NCBI GenBank assembly: GCA_028673005.1
Contig: CM054114.1
Coordinates: 19,706,637 to 19,770,636 of the forward strand
Reading direction: 5' to 3'
DNA length: 64,000 nt
Source of the DNA: Tanypteryx hageni
Lineage: Eukaryota > Arthropoda > Insecta > Odonata > Petaluridae
The notes beneath the pieces were generated by a model that did no database searches, had not been told where the DNA came from, and saw nothing but the letters and a program-made list of their open reading frames with translations. Shown in pieces: positions 56,900 to 64,000 of the stretch. The translations under genes were made by a program, and so were the position numbers. Within the stretch, counting starts at the first letter, position 1, and every line of letters starts with the position of its first letter.

Positions 56900-57804
56900 T
56901 TTTTGCAACATTTAATTTTATCAGTTTCTTTTTATTAGTTTACCCTTCGGCGCGACTGCTTCTTTAGCTCGGCCACGGAAGCGCCAAATATTTGGTCGGC
57001 GCTACCGAGAGCCCGACCTTAGATGACGCCTACTCGGAAACCGTGTCCCTAAGCCGCGATGTTATCCCCCCCCCCGAAGAAAACGCCTGAGGCATGGGGG
57101 GAATTTTCTCCCCTGTCGCGAGGTGAGGAGGGCATTTACGCCACCCACACACACGTAGTTGGGGCCGAACGACCCGGGCAAATAACGGTTTCCGCCATAG
57201 ATGAAATTTTCACCGTTAAAAAAATGAAAGAAAATCCCTGGAAAGCGATAAGGGGAAGATCTCCTGGTGGTTTATTGGAGCCGGATAGGCCCGAGGGAGG
57301 CGAAAATTCGCCAAGTGCCGGGGAGCGTCCGCGTGTTCGAGCGACGGGGCCGACTTGTCGGGGGCGTGACGGGGGCGGCGAGGGGCTCGTTCGGCGGGGC
57401 AGAGAGCGGGCAGTCGTCGCGGGGGTGGGATGGTAGTCGGCGGCCGAATTCGGGGATTTTTGGGCCCTCGAAAACACGTGGGGCGATTTCGCCGGGGAGG
57501 GGGGCGAGGTGCCGCTGGCCGTCCGAAGGGGCGGATCCGAGGGGGGACAATTGAAATTTGGAGAATCACACTGCCTCGGAGCAACGGGAGAGGTCATGCG
57601 GATGGCGGCATATTTTAAATTCGGCCACGGACCTAAGAGGCCAAAGGCAACCTACCCGTGTTCGCTGGTGGCACGTTTTACGGGGCGTGGATTTTACTTC
57701 GCAAGTCGGTTTTGGTCTCGGTTGAGGCGGCGCGGGTATGAAAATATCGACGGATCGCCGATAAGGTGTAATGTGTCTTAGGGTGCTAAAGGCTTAATTG
57801 TCTC

Positions 57805-57923
57805 GGCAACGACCATACCACGATGAAAACACCGGTTCTCGTCCGATCACCGAAGTTAAGCATCGTAGGGCCCGGATAGTACTTGGATGGGTGACCGCCT
57901 GGGAACACCGGGTGTCGTTGGCA
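57805..57923 (+). rRNA. 5S rRNA: 5S rRNA, full length
   Basis: Full-length copy lying between two insert-bearing units. C tract: 11. Confidence 0.97.
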
Positions 57924-58829
57924 TTTTTGCAACATTTAATTTTATCAGTTTCTTTTTATTAGTTTACCCTTCGGCGCGACTGCTTCTTTAGCTCGGCCAC
58001 GGAAGCGCCAAATATTTGGTCGGCGCTACCGAGAGCCCGACCTTAGATGACGCCTACTCGGAAACCGTGTCCCTAAGCCGCGATGTTATCCCCCCCCCCC
58101 GAAGAAAACGCCTGAGGCATGGGGGGAATTTTCTCCCCTGTCGCGAGGTGAGGAGGGCATTTACGCCACCCACACACACGTAGTTGGGGCCGAACGACCC
58201 GGGCAAATAACGGTTTCCGCCATAGATGAAATTTTCACCGTTAAAAAAATGAAAGAAAATCCCTGGAAAGCGATAAGGGGAAGATCTCCTGGTGGTTTAT
58301 TGGAGCCGGATAGGCCCGAGGGAGGCGAAAATTCGCCAAGTGCCGGGGAGCGTCCGCGTGTTCGAGCGACGGGGCCGACTTGTCGGGGGCGTGACGGGGG
58401 CGGCGAGGGGCTCGTTCGGCGGGGCAGAGAGCGGGCAGTCGTCGCGGGGGTGGGATGGTAGTCGGCGGCCGAATTCGGGGATTTTTGGGCCCTCGAAAAC
58501 ACGTGGGGCGATTTCGCCGGGGAGGGGGGCGAGGTGCCGCTGGCCGTCCGAAGGGGCGGATCCGAGGGGGGACAATTGAAATTTGGAGAATCACACTGCC
58601 TCGGAGCAACGGGAGAGGTCATGCGGATGGCGGCATATTTTAAATTCGGCCACGGACCTAAGAGGCCAAAGGCAACCTACCCGTGTTCGCTGGTGGCACG
58701 TTTTACGGGGCGTGGATTTTACTTCGCAAGTCGGTTTTGGTCTCGGTTGAGGCGGCGCGGGTATGAAAATATCGACGGATCGCCGATAAGGTGTAATGTG
58801 TCTTAGGGTGCTAAAGGCTTAATTGTCTC

Positions 58830-59046
58830 GGCAACGACCATACCACGATGGAACCACCGGTTCTCGTAAGATCACCGGCGTGAAGCATCGTTGGTCCCGG
58901 CCAGTACTTGGATGGGTGTCCCTCCAGGGGAAAACCGGTGGGTCGTTGCTACGAAAAATGGTTATATACCTGGGAAAAATGAAAAATGGGAATAATTGAG
59001 GATGGCCTAGTTGGTTACATCCCAGAATGTTGAAACAAGGGAAAAA
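58830..59046 (+). mobile_element. 5S-headed SINE-like insert, copy 6
   Basis: Same unit as at 47561. Confidence 0.8.
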
Positions 59047-59155
59047 ATACCACGATGAAAACACCGGTTCTCGTCCGATCACCGAAGTTAAGCATCGTAG
59101 GGCCCGGATAGTACTTGGATGGGTGACCGCCTGGGAACACCGGGTGTCGTTGGCA
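59047..59155 (+). rRNA. 5S rRNA: 5S rRNA nt 11-119, preceded by 5S-headed insert
   Basis: 5' end displaced by the insert at 58830. C tract: 10. Confidence 0.95.
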
Positions 59156-60060
59156 TTTTTGCAACATTTAATTTTATCAGTTTCTTTTTATTAGTTTACC
59201 CTTCGGCGCGACTGCTTCTTTAGCTCGGCCACGGAAGCGCCAAATATTTGGTCGGCGCTACCGAGAGCCCGACCTTAGATGACGCCTACTCGGAAACCGT
59301 GTCCCTAAGCCGCGATGTTATCCCCCCCCCCGAAGAAAACGCCTGAGGCATGGGGGGAATTTTCTCCCCTGTCGCGAGGTGAGGAGGGCATTTACGCCAC
59401 CCACACACACGTAGTTGGGGCCGAACGACCCGGGCAAATAACGGTTTCCGCCATAGATGAAATTTTCACCGTTAAAAAAATGAAAGAAAATCCCTGGAAA
59501 GCGATAAGGGGAAGATCTCCTGGTGGTTTATTGGAGCCGGATAGGCCCGAGGGAGGCGAAAATTCGCCAAGTGCCGGGGAGCGTCCGCGTGTTCGAGCGA
59601 CGGGGCCGACTTGTCGGGGGCGTGACGGGGGCGGCGAGGGGCTCGTTCGGCGGGGCAGAGAGCGGGCAGTCGTCGCGGGGGTGGGATGGTAGTCGGCGGC
59701 CGAATTCGGGGATTTTTGGGCCCTCGAAAACACGTGGGGCGATTTCGCCGGGGAGGGGGGCGAGGTGCCGCTGGCCGTCCGAAGGGGCGGATCCGAGGGG
59801 GGACAATTGAAATTTGGAGAATCACACTGCCTCGGAGCAACGGGAGAGGTCATGCGGATGGCGGCATATTTTAAATTCGGCCACGGACCTAAGAGGCCAA
59901 AGGCAACCTACCCGTGTTCGCTGGTGGCACGTTTTACGGGGCGTGGATTTTACTTCGCAAGTCGGTTTTGGTCTCGGTTGAGGCGGCGCGGGTATGAAAA
60001 TATCGACGGATCGCCGATAAGGTGTAATGTGTCTTAGGGTGCTAAAGGCTTAATTGTCTC

Positions 60061-60179
60061 GGCAACGACCATACCACGATGAAAACACCGGTTCTCGTCC
60101 GATCACCGAAGTTAAGCATCGTAGGGCCCGGATAGTACTTGGATGGGTGACCGCCTGGGAACACCGGGTGTCGTTGGCA
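60061..60179 (+). rRNA. 5S rRNA: 5S rRNA, full length
   Basis: Full-length copy with T5. C tract: 11. Confidence 0.97.
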
Positions 60180-61085
60180 TTTTTGCAACATTTAATTTTA
60201 TCAGTTTCTTTTTATTAGTTTACCCTTCGGCGCGACTGCTTCTTTAGCTCGGCCACGGAAGCGCCAAATATTTGGTCGGCGCTACCGAGAGCCCGACCTT
60301 AGATGACGCCTACTCGGAAACCGTGTCCCTAAGCCGCGATGTTATCCCCCCCCCCCGAAGAAAACGCCTGAGGCATGGGGGGAATTTTCTCCCCTGTCGC
60401 GAGGTGAGGAGGGCATTTACGCCACCCACACACACGTAGTTGGGGCCGAACGACCCGGGCAAATAACGGTTTCCGCCATAGATGAAATTTTCACCGTTAA
60501 AAAAATGAAAGAAAATCCCTGGAAAGCGATAAGGGGAAGATCTCCTGGTGGTTTATTGGAGCCGGATAGGCCCGAGGGAGGCGAAAATTCGCCAAGTGCC
60601 GGGGAGCGTCCGCGTGTTCGAGCGACGGGGCCGACTTGTCGGGGGCGTGACGGGGGCGGCGAGGGGCTCGTTCGGCGGGGCAGAGAGCGGGCAGTCGTCG
60701 CGGGGGTGGGATGGTAGTCGGCGGCCGAATTCGGGGATTTTTGGGCCCTCGAAAACACGTGGGGCGATTTCGCCGGGGAGGGGGGCGAGGTGCCGCTGGC
60801 CGTCCGAAGGGGCGGATCCGAGGGGGGACAATTGAAATTTGGAGAATCACACTGCCTCGGAGCAACGGGAGAGGTCATGCGGATGGCGGCATATTTTAAA
60901 TTCGGCCACGGACCTAAGAGGCCAAAGGCAACCTACCCGTGTTCGCTGGTGGCACGTTTTACGGGGCGTGGATTTTACTTCGCAAGTCGGTTTTGGTCTC
61001 GGTTGAGGCGGCGCGGGTATGAAAATATCGACGGATCGCCGATAAGGTGTAATGTGTCTTAGGGTGCTAAAGGCTTAATTGTCTC

Positions 61086-61204
61086 GGCAACGACCATACC
61101 ACGATGAAAACACCGGTTCTCGTCCGATCACCGAAGTTAAGCATCGTAGGGCCCGGATAGTACTTGGATGGGTGACCGCCTGGGAACACCGGGTGTCGTT
61201 GGCA
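61086..61204 (+). rRNA. 5S rRNA: 5S rRNA, full length
   Basis: Full-length copy with T5. C tract: 12. Confidence 0.97.
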
Positions 61205-62111
61205 TTTTTGCAACATTTAATTTTATCAGTTTCTTTTTATTAGTTTACCCTTCGGCGCGACTGCTTCTTTAGCTCGGCCACGGAAGCGCCAAATATTTGG
61301 TCGGCGCTACCGAGAGCCCGACCTTAGATGACGCCTACTCGGAAACCGTGTCCCTAAGCCGCGATGTTATCCCCCCCCCCCCGAAGAAAACGCCTGAGGC
61401 ATGGGGGGAATTTTCTCCCCTGTCGCGAGGTGAGGAGGGCATTTACGCCACCCACACACACGTAGTTGGGGCCGAACGACCCGGGCAAATAACGGTTTCC
61501 GCCATAGATGAAATTTTCACCGTTAAAAAAATGAAAGAAAATCCCTGGAAAGCGATAAGGGGAAGATCTCCTGGTGGTTTATTGGAGCCGGATAGGCCCG
61601 AGGGAGGCGAAAATTCGCCAAGTGCCGGGGAGCGTCCGCGTGTTCGAGCGACGGGGCCGACTTGTCGGGGGCGTGACGGGGGCGGCGAGGGGCTCGTTCG
61701 GCGGGGCAGAGAGCGGGCAGTCGTCGCGGGGGTGGGATGGTAGTCGGCGGCCGAATTCGGGGATTTTTGGGCCCTCGAAAACACGTGGGGCGATTTCGCC
61801 GGGGAGGGGGGCGAGGTGCCGCTGGCCGTCCGAAGGGGCGGATCCGAGGGGGGACAATTGAAATTTGGAGAATCACACTGCCTCGGAGCAACGGGAGAGG
61901 TCATGCGGATGGCGGCATATTTTAAATTCGGCCACGGACCTAAGAGGCCAAAGGCAACCTACCCGTGTTCGCTGGTGGCACGTTTTACGGGGCGTGGATT
62001 TTACTTCGCAAGTCGGTTTTGGTCTCGGTTGAGGCGGCGCGGGTATGAAAATATCGACGGATCGCCGATAAGGTGTAATGTGTCTTAGGGTGCTAAAGGC
62101 TTAATTGTCTC

Positions 62112-62328
62112 GGCAACGACCATACCACGATGGAACCACCGGTTCTCGTAAGATCACCGGCGTGAAGCATCGTTGGTCCCGGCCAGTACTTGGATGGGTG
62201 TCCCTCCAGGGGAAAACCGGTGGGTCGTTGCTACGAAAAATGGTTATATACCTGGGAAAAATGAAAAATGGGAATAATTGAGGATGGCCTAGTTGGTTAC
62301 ATCCCAGAATGTTGAAACAAGGGAAAAA
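62112..62328 (+). mobile_element. 5S-headed SINE-like insert, copy 7
   Basis: Same unit as at 47561. Confidence 0.8.
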
Positions 62329-62437
62329 ATACCACGATGAAAACACCGGTTCTCGTCCGATCACCGAAGTTAAGCATCGTAGGGCCCGGATAGTACTTGG
62401 ATGGGTGACCGCCTGGGAACACCGGGTGTCGTTGGCA
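62329..62437 (+). rRNA. 5S rRNA: 5S rRNA nt 11-119, preceded by 5S-headed insert
   Basis: 5' end displaced by the insert at 62112. C tract: 10. Confidence 0.95.
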
Positions 62438-63342
62438 TTTTTGCAACATTTAATTTTATCAGTTTCTTTTTATTAGTTTACCCTTCGGCGCGACTGCTTC
62501 TTTAGCTCGGCCACGGAAGCGCCAAATATTTGGTCGGCGCTACCGAGAGCCCGACCTTAGATGACGCCTACTCGGAAACCGTGTCCCTAAGCCGCGATGT
62601 TATCCCCCCCCCCGAAGAAAACGCCTGAGGCATGGGGGGAATTTTCTCCCCTGTCGCGAGGTGAGGAGGGCATTTACGCCACCCACACACACGTAGTTGG
62701 GGCCGAACGACCCGGGCAAATAACGGTTTCCGCCATAGATGAAATTTTCACCGTTAAAAAAATGAAAGAAAATCCCTGGAAAGCGATAAGGGGAAGATCT
62801 CCTGGTGGTTTATTGGAGCCGGATAGGCCCGAGGGAGGCGAAAATTCGCCAAGTGCCGGGGAGCGTCCGCGTGTTCGAGCGACGGGGCCGACTTGTCGGG
62901 GGCGTGACGGGGGCGGCGAGGGGCTCGTTCGGCGGGGCAGAGAGCGGGCAGTCGTCGCGGGGGTGGGATGGTAGTCGGCGGCCGAATTCGGGGATTTTTG
63001 GGCCCTCGAAAACACGTGGGGCGATTTCGCCGGGGAGGGGGGCGAGGTGCCGCTGGCCGTCCGAAGGGGCGGATCCGAGGGGGGACAATTGAAATTTGGA
63101 GAATCACACTGCCTCGGAGCAACGGGAGAGGTCATGCGGATGGCGGCATATTTTAAATTCGGCCACGGACCTAAGAGGCCAAAGGCAACCTACCCGTGTT
63201 CGCTGGTGGCACGTTTTACGGGGCGTGGATTTTACTTCGCAAGTCGGTTTTGGTCTCGGTTGAGGCGGCGCGGGTATGAAAATATCGACGGATCGCCGAT
63301 AAGGTGTAATGTGTCTTAGGGTGCTAAAGGCTTAATTGTCTC

Positions 63343-63461
63343 GGCAACGACCATACCACGATGAAAACACCGGTTCTCGTCCGATCACCGAAGTTAAGCA
63401 TCGTAGGGCCCGGATAGTACTTGGATGGGTGACCGCCTGGGAACACCGGGTGTCGTTGGCA
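63343..63461 (+). rRNA. 5S rRNA: 5S rRNA, full length, last in window
   Basis: Full-length copy; its spacer (C tract 11) runs to the window edge at 64000. Confidence 0.97.
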
Positions 63462-64000
63462 TTTTTGCAACATTTAATTTTATCAGTTTCTTTTTATTAG
63501 TTTACCCTTCGGCGCGACTGCTTCTTTAGCTCGGCCACGGAAGCGCCAAATATTTGGTCGGCGCTACCGAGAGCCCGACCTTAGATGACGCCTACTCGGA
63601 AACCGTGTCCCTAAGCCGCGATGTTATCCCCCCCCCCCGAAGAAAACGCCTGAGGCATGGGGGGAATTTTCTCCCCTGTCGCGAGGTGAGGAGGGCATTT
63701 ACGCCACCCACACACACGTAGTTGGGGCCGAACGACCCGGGCAAATAACGGTTTCCGCCATAGATGAAATTTTCACCGTTAAAAAAATGAAAGAAAATCC
63801 CTGGAAAGCGATAAGGGGAAGATCTCCTGGTGGTTTATTGGAGCCGGATAGGCCCGAGGGAGGCGAAAATTCGCCAAGTGCCGGGGAGCGTCCGCGTGTT
63901 CGAGCGACGGGGCCGACTTGTCGGGGGCGTGACGGGGGCGGCGAGGGGCTCGTTCGGCGGGGCAGAGAGCGGGCAGTCGTCGCGGGGGTGGGATGGTAGT

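Larger units (their letters stand above)
42488..64000 (+). repeat. 5S rDNA tandem array, 20 genes, runs off the window
   Basis: Unit starts are spaced 1,024-1,027 bp, or 1,003-1,007 bp when 20 bases of the gene are missing, or 1,231-1,234 bp when a 5S-headed insert is present. Each spacer has a T5 run right after the gene, an AT stretch, a C tract of 9-13 bases, a GC-rich part with G runs, and an upstream tail GCTTAATTGTCTC abutting the gene. Apart from C-tract length and the variants listed, spacers look identical, so the array is highly homogenised or recently expanded. Length differences come almost entirely from the C tract. Collapse or misordering in assembly is possible with such similar units. 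Confidence 0.95.

Noticed and set aside
42756..63999. Recurrent ORFs in every 5S spacer (for example 125-126, 153, 122, 95, 92 and 90 residues on both strands)
   Set aside because: They overlap each other in all frames and strands within GC-rich spacer sequence. They recur only because the spacer is repeated, and their starts shift with C-tract length. No domain or coding signature is visible.
42488..64000. CRISPR-like or satellite interpretation of the regular repeats
   Set aside because: Units are about 1 kb and contain a clear eukaryotic 5S gene with internal promoter and T5 terminator.

Overview
This is a nuclear window from an arthropod, most likely an insect. The evidence is a 5S rRNA close to the insect consensus, an intron-containing GH13 alpha-glucosidase of the insect maltase type with a GPI-like C-terminal tail, Penelope-like and hAT transposons, and AT-rich intergenic DNA. 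The species cannot be named from the sequence alone.

Layout. 1-6700 is AT-rich repeat territory: a tandem/dispersed repeat family, a tRNA-derived SINE, a decayed Penelope-like element on the minus strand, pogo/Tigger-like terminal fragments, one copy of a large dispersed repeat, and a hAT MITE with a perfect 8-bp duplication. 6731-20599 holds the last seven exons of an alpha-glucosidase gene on the plus strand. Its splice phases all agree (437 visible residues), but the catalytic nucleophile Asp of the GFRxDA motif is Gly. The introns contain several non-autonomous hAT elements with 8-bp target duplications. 20600-28922 is repeat-rich and ends in two divergently oriented, degenerate ZMYM1-like hAT transposases.

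28923-42488 is a compound of non-LTR retrotransposons that target the 5S rRNA gene. Each has an upstream ORF1 with a CCHC knuckle and an ORF2 with APE endonuclease, YADD reverse transcriptase and a C-terminal CCHC. Two subfamilies, here called A and B, occupy the same point after 5S nucleotide 15. Copy B2 (37327-42488) sits cleanly inside a 5S gene with a poly(A) tail and a short (A)TACC duplication. Copy B1 is 5'-truncated and interrupted by copy A, which is flanked by a 13-bp duplication. Family features place them nearest the Tx1/Mutsu-like group of APE-type LINEs (inference).

42488-64000 is a tandem 5S rDNA array of twenty 5S genes on the plus strand, in units of about 1,025 bp, running off the window. 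Nine genes are full length, one is the 3' remainder left by B2, three lack exactly nucleotides 11-30, and seven are preceded by a 217-bp 5S-headed, A-tailed SINE-like unit inserted at the same position used by the LINEs. The array thus looks like the host of a target-specific LINE/SINE pair, with deletion scars at the same point. The many ORFs in the spacers are artefacts of the repeated GC-rich sequence.
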